A stretch of DNA of 7,023 nucleotides from NCBI GenBank assembly GCA_964562455.1, contig CAZLTN010000187.1:1-7023 (forward strand), in the 5' to 3' direction. Below, piece after piece: positions 1-5,968 of this stretch; position 1 is the stretch's first letter, and each line of letters opens with the position of its first letter. The notes below the pieces were generated by a model that saw only the letters and a program-made list of their open reading frames with translations, was not told the origin of the DNA and did no database searches. The position numbers and the translations under genes are program-made. This stretch comes from Ravibacter sp964562455. Lineage in GTDB: Bacteria > Bacteroidota > Bacteroidia > Cytophagales > Spirosomataceae.

Positions 1-2
1 AC

Positions 3-47
3 CCGGAACAGGGCTATAAAACAATAGAGGGATATGATGAGGGATAG
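3..47 (+). CDS. possible 3' end of an upstream gene with a Gly-rich periodic tail
   Basis: Reading from base 3 gives PEQGYKTIEGYDEG followed by a TAG stop at 45-47. Glycines spaced every few residues among charged and Tyr residues resemble the C-terminal tails of Rpn-family proteins; the gene at 276-1199 has a similar GYLKGYQKGVEEA stretch. In the same frame after the stop the sequence reads HEG, as if the tail once continued. This is only 14 codons, cut by the window edge, so it could be chance. If real, it is the tail, possibly decayed, of a second Rpn-like gene upstream. Confidence 0.25.
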   Translation, partial: PEQGYKTIEGYDEG

Positions 48-263
48 CACGAGGGCAACTTCCCGTACAACACGCCTTAGCCATACCACATAATACAACA
101 ACAAAGCATCCGCTTTACACCAGTTATCCGGGCGTCGGTGCTGAGAATAAAAAGAACTAGCCTCAAATACCGGGAAAATCAGCAAATTTTCTGCGGAATA
201 AAAAAGTTATGCAATCCGGTCATTTAGCTATCAATTAAGGATTTAGGGGCGAACTAGAAACAA
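48..263. other. gene-free stretch upstream of the Rpn-like gene
   Basis: I see no open reading frame with coding character, no RNA gene and no strong repeat here. The only structure is a 6-bp inverted repeat, GAAAAT/ATTTTC at 174-191, too short to name. The sequence becomes A/T-rich from about 180 toward the promoter-like box at 264. Confidence 0.5.
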
Positions 264-271
264 TATATTTG
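264..271 (+). promoter_or_regulatory. Bacteroidota-type -7 box (TATATTTG) for the Rpn-like gene
   Basis: TATATTTG matches the Bacteroidota -7 consensus TAnnTTTG exactly. It ends four bases before the ATG at 276, so transcription would begin at or inside the start codon, giving a leaderless or nearly leaderless message. I do not see a clear -33 TTG at the usual spacing, which lowers confidence. Confidence 0.4.
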
Positions 272-275
272 TCAC

Positions 276-1199
276 ATGAACAATTCGACTTCAAAACACG
301 CCGCCTTCATCCGGGCTATTATGGGAAAACCGACCATAGCCCGAGATTACTTCCGAACCTGCTTTCCAACGCATGTCATTGGAAGATTAGATTTTTCTAC
401 TCTGACGCGGCTTCCGGACACGTATGTACCAGAAGAGCTTTACGAAACCATTTCGGATATCGTGTATTCCTGCCAACGGATGGACCGAAAAGACGATGTG
501 AAAATATCGCTACTTATCAGCCACGGAAACTATCTGGACAACCATACCTCCATCCTGATCGGCAGTTATCTATTTTCGGGCCTGGCCAAACAGAGCAATA
601 ATGGGCTTCGCCCTTCCCTGATAATACCCGTGTTACTCTATCACGGAAAAGAAAGCAGGAAAGACCCATCTCAGAAAAGCTTATTTTCTGAGATGGATGC
701 CGATCTTTCTGAATTTGTTCCAAGCCCGGAATACATCTTTCATAACCTGAGAGATCTGTCAGATGACACAATCAGAGAAAATGATAATAAATTTCTGGCC
801 GCCTCGCTCCTTGCCATTAAATACAGCTTTTCAAAAAGTCAGCTCAAACAGATGATACCCAATATTCTGAGTCTGTCCTCCGCACAGAAAGACGAGGATC
901 TTCAAAACCATTTGATAGGTTATATTTTAGAAAGTACTGGACTGGAAGCGGATCAGCTCATAGCGATTACCCAAAATCTGTCACCCAAAACAAAAGAAGC
1001 GGAGGTAAACACTTTGGATCTATTCGCCCAGAGAGGATACCTGAAGGGATACCAAAAGGGGGTCGAAGAAGCCCGCGAGAAAATGGTACGCAACCTTATC
1101 AAGATTCCAGATCTGACCGATGAGCTGATAGCGACAGCCACCGACTTGCCAATTGATCGCGTAGTCAGTATCCGGAAAGAGACAAAAACGGAGGAATAA
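276..1199 (+). CDS. Rpn/YhgA-type PD-(D/E)XK nuclease family protein (transposase_31), probably inactive
   Basis: A 307-residue homologue of the Rpn recombination-promoting nucleases, formerly annotated as putative transposases, which cut DNA with a PD-(D/E)XK fold. The family N-terminal pattern is visible at residues 8-30 (HAAFIRAIMGKP...ARDYF...FP). The first acidic position is kept (D61 in SDIVYS), as is the later strand PVLLYHGKES at 118-127. The usual L-F/I-E-H-K/Q-S motif reads LLISHGN (79-85), so the catalytic Glu and Lys/Gln are Ser82 and Gly84. The C-terminus has the typical Gly-periodic GYLKGYQKGVEEA linker (about 252-264) and a short helical end, LTDELIATATDLPIDRV. Length is normal for the family and the frame is intact. 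The ATG at 276 places the HxxF motif near the N-terminus as expected. Loss of nuclease activity is inferred from alignment by eye. Confidence 0.8.
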   Translation: MNNSTSKHAAFIRAIMGKPTIARDYFRTCFPTHVIGRLDFSTLTRLPDTYVPEELYETISDIVYSCQRMDRKDDVKISLLISHGNYLDNHTSILIGSYLFSGLAKQSNNGLRPSLIIPVLLYHGKESRKDPSQKSLFSEMDADLSEFVPSPEYIFHNLRDLSDDTIRENDNKFLAASLLAIKYSFSKSQLKQMIPNILSLSSAQKDEDLQNHLIGYILESTGLEADQLIAITQNLSPKTKEAEVNTLDLFAQRGYLKGYQKGVEEAREKMVRNLIKIPDLTDELIATATDLPIDRVVSIRKETKTEE

Positions 1200-1232
1200 G
1201 TCCTGAGTTTCAAATACACCCGCTACAAAATT

Positions 1233-1313
1233 ATTGAAGCCTGCAAACAAGTAAAGGCTAAAATGAATGACTCCTTCCAGTCGTCAGCCTTGACTTGTTC
1301 TCCGGCCTTCAAT
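1233..1313. repeat. long imperfect hairpin between convergent genes
   Basis: The arms are 1233-1259 and 1286-1313. The inner part pairs ACAAGTAAAGGCT (1247-1259) with AGCCTTGACTTGT (1286-1298), one mismatch in 13. The outer part pairs ATTGAAG-CC (1233-1241) with GGCCTTCAAT (1304-1313) with one bulged base. The loop holds a further small hairpin, ATGACT/AGTCGT (1267-1272/1279-1284). It sits 33 bases past the stop of the plus-strand gene and 43 bases past the stop of the minus-strand gene. The minus-strand side is followed by a short TTTT run; the plus side has no T-tract. The most likely role is a shared structure at the end of two convergent transcripts, perhaps a terminator for the minus-strand gene. 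A MITE-like remnant is possible. Confidence 0.5.
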
Positions 1314-1356
1314 GTTAAAACGTGCGAGTGATTTGAAAGAAAGTAAAAAAATAACT

Positions 1357-2205
1357 TCACAAAAGAGGATTCTTCCTCACCATCCAGCACGCTGCAACCA
1401 ACTCGCAGACCGAATTATATAAATATAAGGTATCCTCCTTACACCCTCCCTCATCCGGATCATCCGTGCTTAGCGCAAAAAACAGGACATGCCGCAAACA
1501 CCTTTTCCACTCCTCAAGGCCCCTTGTCTGGAAGAACTGCCGGATAGTCGAATGAGCACTTCCTATTACTGGCATCCCCTCCGGCGCTTCATCCAGAAAG
1601 CCTTCCCCGGAAAGCCGCTGATAAATCTCATGGGCTGCTTTAATCAGATCGGTTAATTTCTCAATGGCATATACTACATCCGAGGGACTACCTTGTTTAT
1701 AATAGTCCTGAGCGGAATAGGCTTCCAGAATCGCGCGCCACCGGACTGCAAAATGCTCGGGCTTGTAGGAGTCAAAAAATAAGGACAGCTCAGACTCAAT
1801 ACTATCCCTGCCAGCCAGAGCAGAAAAGCTACTCAGCCTGCTCCCCTCATCCTTGTATACGAGCAAGCCCTCAGAATCCACACCAGCGGATTCCTCGACT
1901 ACTACTTCTTCTTCCTCACCCGGTGACCTATCGGTAGCAGTTTCCGAAATTTGGTTTACCAGATAGACAGCTTCGATCATCGCCACGATGTTTTCGAAAA
2001 AATAAACCTGGCTACCGGAAGACGCCCCAATGGGCTGAGAGTCGGAAGCAATAGAGTTGCAAAGCATCTGCCATAAATAGAAGCGGCATTCTGATAAACC
2101 CCAAGAGCGGCAAAAATCAGAAATAAATTCCTCTGGTTCTTTCCTCTCTTCGGGAGACATCCAAACGGGATCTTGAAATTTAGGATCAGAAGTGGTATAT
2201 CGCAT
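1357..2205 (-). CDS. unrecognised protein made of three helical-hairpin repeats
   Basis: I do not recognise this 282-residue protein. It has no signal peptide or membrane segment, so it is probably cytoplasmic. It contains three gap-free copies of a unit of about 48 residues: roughly 38-85, 149-196 and 231-278. Each has an amphipathic stretch (as in YLWQMLCNSIAS), a polar turn and a second amphipathic stretch (as in YFFENIVAMIEAVYLV). Three columns are identical in all copies: E39/E150/E232, Y68/Y179/Y261 and A79/A190/A272. A preceding hydrophobic patch also recurs (ISDFC 28-32, LSLFF 140-144, IRQFF 221-225). An acidic linker (EEEEVVVEE, 97-105) separates copies 1 and 2. No catalytic motif is apparent, so a scaffold or binding role is possible. 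It is transcribed divergently from the XRE gene and convergently with the Rpn-like gene. The ATG at 2205 is not supported by a ribosome binding site. Confidence 0.75.
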   Translation of the reverse strand: MRYTTSDPKFQDPVWMSPEERKEPEEFISDFCRSWGLSECRFYLWQMLCNSIASDSQPIGASSGSQVYFFENIVAMIEAVYLVNQISETATDRSPGEEEEVVVEESAGVDSEGLLVYKDEGSRLSSFSALAGRDSIESELSLFFDSYKPEHFAVRWRAILEAYSAQDYYKQGSPSDVVYAIEKLTDLIKAAHEIYQRLSGEGFLDEAPEGMPVIGSAHSTIRQFFQTRGLEEWKRCLRHVLFFALSTDDPDEGGCKEDTLYLYNSVCELVAACWMVRKNPLL

Positions 2206-2327
2206 GATCGGGATATTTAGACGTTGACAGCACCGAAATTCCCGGCTATCAGGTTTCTATTGCATCCCTACTCGGTATGTTTTATTCAGAAAACAACACC
2301 ATACTCCCAAACAAGCCGCTAAAATCT

Positions 2328-2335
2328 TATATTTG
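2328..2335 (+). promoter_or_regulatory. Bacteroidota-type -7 box (TATATTTG) for the XRE gene
   Basis: An exact match to TAnnTTTG, 23 bases before the ATG at 2359. It predicts a short A/T-rich leader of about 15-20 bases with no Shine-Dalgarno. TTATAT occurs twice here (2327-2332 and 2341-2346), 14 bases apart, which could be a direct-repeat operator or plain A/T richness. No clear -33 element is seen. Confidence 0.5.
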
Positions 2336-2358
2336 AGTGTTTATATCATATCTGCATT

Positions 2359-2754
2359 ATGAGCAAGACCATACATCAAGGAAGAAATATCAAGCGATTT
2401 CGGGAAATGCTGCAAATCAAGCAAGAGGCACTTGCCTGGGAGTTGGGAGAGGACTGGAGCCAGAAGAGGGTTTCCCTGCTAGAACAAAAAGAAGTAATCG
2501 AACAGGATATTTTGGACCAGGTAGCGAAAATCCTGAAAGTAAGCCCCGAAGCAATAAAAAATTTTGATGAAGAATCTGTCGTCAACAACATCAATACCTT
2601 CTACGACCAAAGTGCTTTTAACTTCCAATGCACCTTCAACCCGATTGAAAAATGGGTTGAAGCGCTAGATGAAAACAAAAAACTGTACGAACGGTTGCTC
2701 CAATCGGAAAGAGAGAAAGTCGAATTACTGCAGAAAGTGTTGGATAAAAATTAG
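2359..2754 (+). CDS. XRE-family helix-turn-helix transcriptional regulator
   Basis: A 131-residue DNA-binding regulator. Residues about 8-66 form an XRE/Cro-type five-helix HTH: GRNIKRFREMLQIKQEALAWELG, then SQKRVSLLEQKE as the recognition-helix region, then ILDQVAKILKVSPEAIKNF. The middle segment (VVNNINTFYDQSAFNFQCTFNPIEKW, about 74-99) and the Leu/Glu-rich, probably coiled-coil end (LYERLLQSEREKVELLQKVL, about 109-128) match a small regulator type common in Bacteroidota. That type lacks an enzymatic domain and likely dimerises through its C-terminus. The length is that of the whole family and nothing is missing. Its target is unknown. The divergent repeat-protein gene and its own promoter are the nearest candidates. 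There is no evidence that it controls the hsd locus, which starts 342 bases downstream behind a strong terminator. Confidence 0.85.
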   Translation: MSKTIHQGRNIKRFREMLQIKQEALAWELGEDWSQKRVSLLEQKEVIEQDILDQVAKILKVSPEAIKNFDEESVVNNINTFYDQSAFNFQCTFNPIEKWVEALDENKKLYERLLQSEREKVELLQKVLDKN

Positions 2755-2764
2755 ATTTTCATTT

Positions 2765-2787
2765 TCGCCTGCTACCAGCTTAGGCGA
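2765..2787 (+). terminator. weak hairpin after the XRE gene
   Basis: TCGCCT (2765-2770) pairs with AGGCGA (2782-2787), and inside it GCT/AGC (2771-2773/2777-2779) adds three pairs. It starts 10 bases after the XRE stop. The nearest T-run (TATTTTT, about 2798-2804) is more than 10 bases beyond the stem, too far for a standard intrinsic terminator, so the role is uncertain. Confidence 0.3.
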
Positions 2788-3027
2788 TGTCTAGGCTATT
2801 TTTCGATTTCTCCCTGAAAAACACTGACTCTGATCGGTAAAAAATCAAAGCCCAACGAAAGTCACTCTTAGAGTACCCAGAGCGATATCCACAATATCAA
2901 AAAGAAAGGTCCAAATTGAAAGTCTGAAAAGAAAATAAACCAGCGCAAAACATAAGGAAACCAATATTAAGCTGGACAAATAATCAGACGTCAACTCTTC
3001 CGAATGTAACTTTTTTTATCCATATTT

Positions 3028-3067
3028 AACGGATTCAGTCCTCCAGGGACTGAATCCGTTGTTTTTT
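3028..3067 (+). terminator. strong intrinsic terminator-like hairpin just upstream of hsdM
   Basis: A perfect 14-bp stem pairs AACGGATTCAGTCC (3028-3041) with GGACTGAATCCGTT (3047-3060) around a 5-base loop, TCCAG. It is followed by G and six T residues (3061-3067). The T-tract lies only on the plus-strand side, so it acts rightward. The hsdM ATG is 29 bases past the T-tract. It could insulate hsdM from upstream transcription or, if the hsdM promoter lies before it, act as an attenuator. Confidence 0.8.
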
Positions 3068-3096
3068 ACTGATTTTAGTACCGTGTAAACCTTATT

Positions 3097-4653
3097 ATGG
3101 CCAAAAAGAAAGAGGCTCAGGAAGAACCCTTAGAAAGACAGTTATGGAAAGCTGCTGACAAACTCCGTAAAAATATTGATGCCGCTGAATACAAGCATAT
3201 TGTATTGGGTCTGATATTTCTCAAATACATTTCGGATGCATTTGAGGAGCTGTATACAAAACTGAAAGCTGAAGAAGAACAGGGAGCGGATCCGGAAGAC
3301 AAAGACGAGTACAATGCTGAAAATGTATTTTTCGTACCCAAGGACGCGCGTTGGAGTTTTTTGCAATCGCAGGCTAAGCAGCCGGAAATTGGCAAAGTGG
3401 TAGATGATGCCATGGATGCCATTGAAAAAGAAAATGCATCTTTAAAAGGGGTACTGCCCAAAGTATATGCCCGCCAGAACCTAGACCCGACCAGCCTGGG
3501 CGAGTTGATTGATTTGGTCGGAAATATTGCGCTCGGTGATGCTAAATCAAGGAGCGCAGATGTGCTGGGGCATGTTTTTGAATACTTTTTGGGTGAGTTC
3601 GCCTTGGCCGAAGGAAAGAAAGGTGGACAGTTTTATACGCCGCGCAGCGTTGTTGAGCTATTGGTTGAAATGCTGGAACCTTATAATGGCCGCGTATTTG
3701 ACCCTTGCTGTGGATCAGGTGGGATGTTTGTCCAATCAGAGAAGTTTGTTACGGATCACCGGGGCCGCGTAAACGATATTTCTATTTACGGCCAGGAGAG
3801 TAACCAAACCACCTGGCGTCTGGCGAAAATGAACCTGGCCATCCGTGGTATAGATAGTTCACAGGTGAAATGGAATAGTGAAGGTTCCTTCCTCAATGAT
3901 GCGCATAAGGATTTAAGGGCTGATTATATTATAGCCAATCCACCTTTTAACGTAAGTGATTGGGGAGGAGATTTGCTTCGTACAGATGGCCGCTGGCAAT
4001 ATGGTGTCCCCCCTGTAGGGAATGCCAATTTTGGCTGGCTACAGCATTTTATTTATCACCTGGCGCCAAGCGGGCAGGCAGGGGTTGTATTGGCAAAAGG
4101 AGCACTGACATCCAAAACTTCCGGAGAGGGAGAAATCCGGAAAGCACTCATAGAGGCAGGGTTAATCGATTGTATCGTCAACCTTCCAGCGAAGCTTTTC
4201 CTGAATACACAAATCCCTGCGGCATTATGGTTTATGAGTCGCAACCGCACCAATGGTAAGTTCAGAGACCGCAGTAACGAAATTCTATTTATTGATGCCC
4301 GCAATCTGGGGCATCTGATCAATCGAAGAACGCGGGAGTTATCCGATGGCTCGAAGGATCCGGAGGACAACGATATTGGCAAGATTGCCGGAACGTATCA
4401 TAATTGGCGTAACCTGGATGGTGTATATGAAGATGTGCCCGGCTTCTGTGCGTCCGTTCGGGTGAGCAGAGTTGCCGAACTGGATTATGTACTCACGCCC
4501 GGCAGATACGTCGGTTTGCCTGATGAAGAAGATGACTTTAACTTCACCGAACGGTTTACCGCTCTGAAAGCCGAACTGGAGGAGCAACTCAAAGAAGAAG
4601 CCAGGCTAAATGAGGTGATTGTGCAGAATCTGGCCAAGATTATCATCTCATAG
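3097..4653 (+). CDS. hsdM: type I restriction-modification system methyltransferase subunit HsdM
   Basis: A 518-residue DNA adenine-N6 methyltransferase subunit. With HsdS it forms an M2S-type enzyme that uses S-adenosylmethionine to methylate the host's recognition sites, and it joins HsdR for restriction. The N-terminal helical HsdM domain (about 10-145, with LWKAADKLRKNIDAAEYKH and FLKYISDAFE) is complete. GGQFYTPRSVVELLVEML (177-192) is the usual lead-in to the SAM site. Motif I is FDPCCGSGG (201-209) and the catalytic motif IV is NPPF (281-284). LTPGRYVG (466-473) and a charged helical C-terminus (484-508) close the protein as in the family. Length is typical and no key residue is missing. 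The ATG at 3097 gives the usual MAKKK-type start. The next gene in line is fic rather than hsdS, with a 111-base gap holding fic's own control region. Confidence 0.97.
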   Translation: MAKKKEAQEEPLERQLWKAADKLRKNIDAAEYKHIVLGLIFLKYISDAFEELYTKLKAEEEQGADPEDKDEYNAENVFFVPKDARWSFLQSQAKQPEIGKVVDDAMDAIEKENASLKGVLPKVYARQNLDPTSLGELIDLVGNIALGDAKSRSADVLGHVFEYFLGEFALAEGKKGGQFYTPRSVVELLVEMLEPYNGRVFDPCCGSGGMFVQSEKFVTDHRGRVNDISIYGQESNQTTWRLAKMNLAIRGIDSSQVKWNSEGSFLNDAHKDLRADYIIANPPFNVSDWGGDLLRTDGRWQYGVPPVGNANFGWLQHFIYHLAPSGQAGVVLAKGALTSKTSGEGEIRKALIEAGLIDCIVNLPAKLFLNTQIPAALWFMSRNRTNGKFRDRSNEILFIDARNLGHLINRRTRELSDGSKDPEDNDIGKIAGTYHNWRNLDGVYEDVPGFCASVRVSRVAELDYVLTPGRYVGLPDEEDDFNFTERFTALKAELEEQLKEEARLNEVIVQNLAKIIIS

Positions 4654-4686
4654 TTTACTGGCAAGTTTTAAAAAATTATCTGGCTA

Positions 4687-4740
4687 AAAGTAAAATACAG
4701 TTTCCGTTGTTTTACTTTTGATCAATAAAGTAAAACAACG
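4687..4740 (+). promoter_or_regulatory. operator-like inverted repeat upstream of fic, with an extra half-site
   Basis: A perfect 14-bp inverted repeat pairs CGTTGTTTTACTTT (4705-4718) with AAAGTAAAACAACG (4727-4740) around an 8-base spacer. The core AAAGTAAAA occurs a third time at 4687-4695 in direct orientation. The repeat overlaps one TAnnTTTG box (4713-4720) and lies 12 bases before a second (4753-4760), so a bound protein would block both. It is A/T-rich and lacks a T-tract, so it is not a good terminator for hsdM. The likely binder is the winged-helix C-terminus of the adjacent Fic protein (inference). Confidence 0.65.
4713..4720 (+). promoter_or_regulatory. Bacteroidota-type -7 box (TACTTTTG) inside the fic operator
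   Basis: An exact TAnnTTTG match lying in the left arm and spacer of the inverted repeat, 44 bases before the fic ATG. It would give a leader of about 40 bases. Its position inside the operator suggests repression by occlusion. No clear -33 element was found. Confidence 0.35.
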
Positions 4741-4752
4741 AGATTCTTATTG

Positions 4753-4760
4753 TAGTTTTG
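4753..4760 (+). promoter_or_regulatory. Bacteroidota-type -7 box (TAGTTTTG) adjoining the fic start
   Basis: An exact TAnnTTTG match ending four bases before the ATG at 4765, the same spacing as the box in front of the Rpn-like gene. Transcription would begin about at the start codon. The region where a -33 contact would fall is the right arm of the inverted repeat. Confidence 0.45.
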
Positions 4761-4764
4761 ACGA

Positions 4765-5907
4765 ATGATCTACTTAGAAAAATTTAAAGCCGGGTATCAG
4801 CGGAAAGGGATTGGTTACCAGTACTTTGCCCCTGAGAAAATTAATCAGGATTGGACATGGAACCAACCAGAGATCAATTCTTTGCTGGAGAAAGCGGCCA
4901 TACGACTTGGTGAACTCAATTCCTTTTCTCGATTTGTACCCAATGTAGATCTCTTTATCCAACTGCACGTTACCAAAGAAGCCGTGGTTTCCAGTCGGAT
5001 TGAGGGAACTCAAACAAACATAAATGAAGCTTTACTGCCAGAGATTGAAATTAATCCGGAAAGACGAAACGACTGGCGCGAGGTAAACAACTACGTTCGG
5101 GCAATGAACCATTCCATTGAGGAGTTGCAAACCCTGCCGCTTTCAGGGCGCTTGCTCCGGCAAACACATAAGATACTACTTGATAGCGTAAGGGGAGAGT
5201 TTAAAATGCCTGGCGAATACCGCACCAGCCAGAATTGGATCGGAGGTGCATCCTTAAAAGACGCTGTGTTTATTCCACCACATCACGATCTGGTGCACGA
5301 GCTCATGGGCGACCTTGAAAACTTCCTTCATAACGACCATCTGCAAGTTCCCGACCTGATCCGTATTGCCTTGGCACATTATCAGTTTGAGACTATACAC
5401 CCGTTTCTGGACGGAAATGGCCGGATTGGCAGGTTGCTGATTACGCTGTTTTTGGTGGATAAAAAGATACTGGAAAAGCCGCTGCTTTACCTTTCGGCTT
5501 TTTTTGAACGCAACAAAGCGTTGTATTACGACAACCTGACAAGGGTACGTACGCACAACGAACTGGTACAATGGATCAAGTATTTTCTAGTTGGCATTGA
5601 GCAGACCGCCACCGAAGCGATAAACAAATTACAACAGGCCATTCAGATCAAAGAACAACTGGAGCTGCATATACAGCAGCACTATGGCCGGCGTACTACG
5701 TCAGGCATGGCGTTGACCAGACATTTGCTGCAGCATCCTATTCTAACGATAGAAGAAGCAGCCAAGGCTACCGGGCTCACCTACAAGGCCGCAAACGACC
5801 TGGTAGCCCTGATGGTGAAAGATGAATGGCTGAGCGAAATAACCGGACAAAGTCGGAACCGGATTTTCCTGTTGGGCAGCTATGTAAAGGCCTTTGGCAA
5901 TGATTAA
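4765..5907 (+). CDS. fic: Fic-family protein AMP-transferase with N-terminal inhibitory helix and C-terminal winged helix
   Basis: A 380-residue Fic protein, a family that transfers AMP from ATP to hydroxyl side chains of target proteins. The N-terminal Fic_N region (about 1-100) carries the class II inhibitory motif (S/T)xxxE(G/N) as SSRIEG (76-81), whose Glu normally blocks the ATP site. The flap region is GGASLKDAVFIPP (160-172). The catalytic loop HPFLDGNGRIGR (212-223) keeps every residue of the HxFx(D/E)GNGRxxR signature, so the enzyme looks active once released from inhibition. Residues about 315-370 (GMALTRHLLQHPILTIEEAAKATGL...ANDLVALM) form a winged-helix DNA-binding domain, as in the Shewanella SO4266-type proteins. 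The gene lies between hsdM and hsdS in the same direction, 61 bases before hsdS, and has its own promoter boxes and operator. Target protein unknown; it may be a toxin, a regulator or both. Confidence 0.93.
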   Translation: MIYLEKFKAGYQRKGIGYQYFAPEKINQDWTWNQPEINSLLEKAAIRLGELNSFSRFVPNVDLFIQLHVTKEAVVSSRIEGTQTNINEALLPEIEINPERRNDWREVNNYVRAMNHSIEELQTLPLSGRLLRQTHKILLDSVRGEFKMPGEYRTSQNWIGGASLKDAVFIPPHHDLVHELMGDLENFLHNDHLQVPDLIRIALAHYQFETIHPFLDGNGRIGRLLITLFLVDKKILEKPLLYLSAFFERNKALYYDNLTRVRTHNELVQWIKYFLVGIEQTATEAINKLQQAIQIKEQLELHIQQHYGRRTTSGMALTRHLLQHPILTIEEAAKATGLTYKAANDLVALMVKDEWLSEITGQSRNRIFLLGSYVKAFGND

Positions 5908-5968
5908 ACGCTTATCTAGCTGGAAACGATGGTGTTAAACGAAATAAGAAAAATAAAAATCGAAAAGG

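Larger units (their letters stand above)
2755..3096. other. 342-base gene-free region before hsdM
   Basis: I find no credible coding frame on either strand. The region holds the weak hairpin at 2765-2787, an A-rich middle (about 2880-2990), the near-consensus box TAACTTTT at 3007-3014 (TAnnTTTG with the last base changed) and the strong terminator-like hairpin at 3028-3067. An untranslated RNA ending at that hairpin is possible, but I recognise no known RNA family. Confidence 0.5.

Noticed and set aside
269..601. Open frame of 110 codons overlapping the start of the Rpn-like gene
   Set aside because: It lies in another frame of a gene with clear family motifs and its translation has no recognisable features.
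2278..2295. Inverted repeat TGTTTT/AAAACA between the divergent repeat-protein and XRE genes
   Set aside because: Only six A/T-rich pairs, and well upstream of the promoter box; not enough to call an operator.
4654..4740. The inverted repeat after hsdM as a transcription terminator
   Set aside because: The stem is A/T-rich with no following T-tract, and its overlap with promoter-like boxes fits an operator better.
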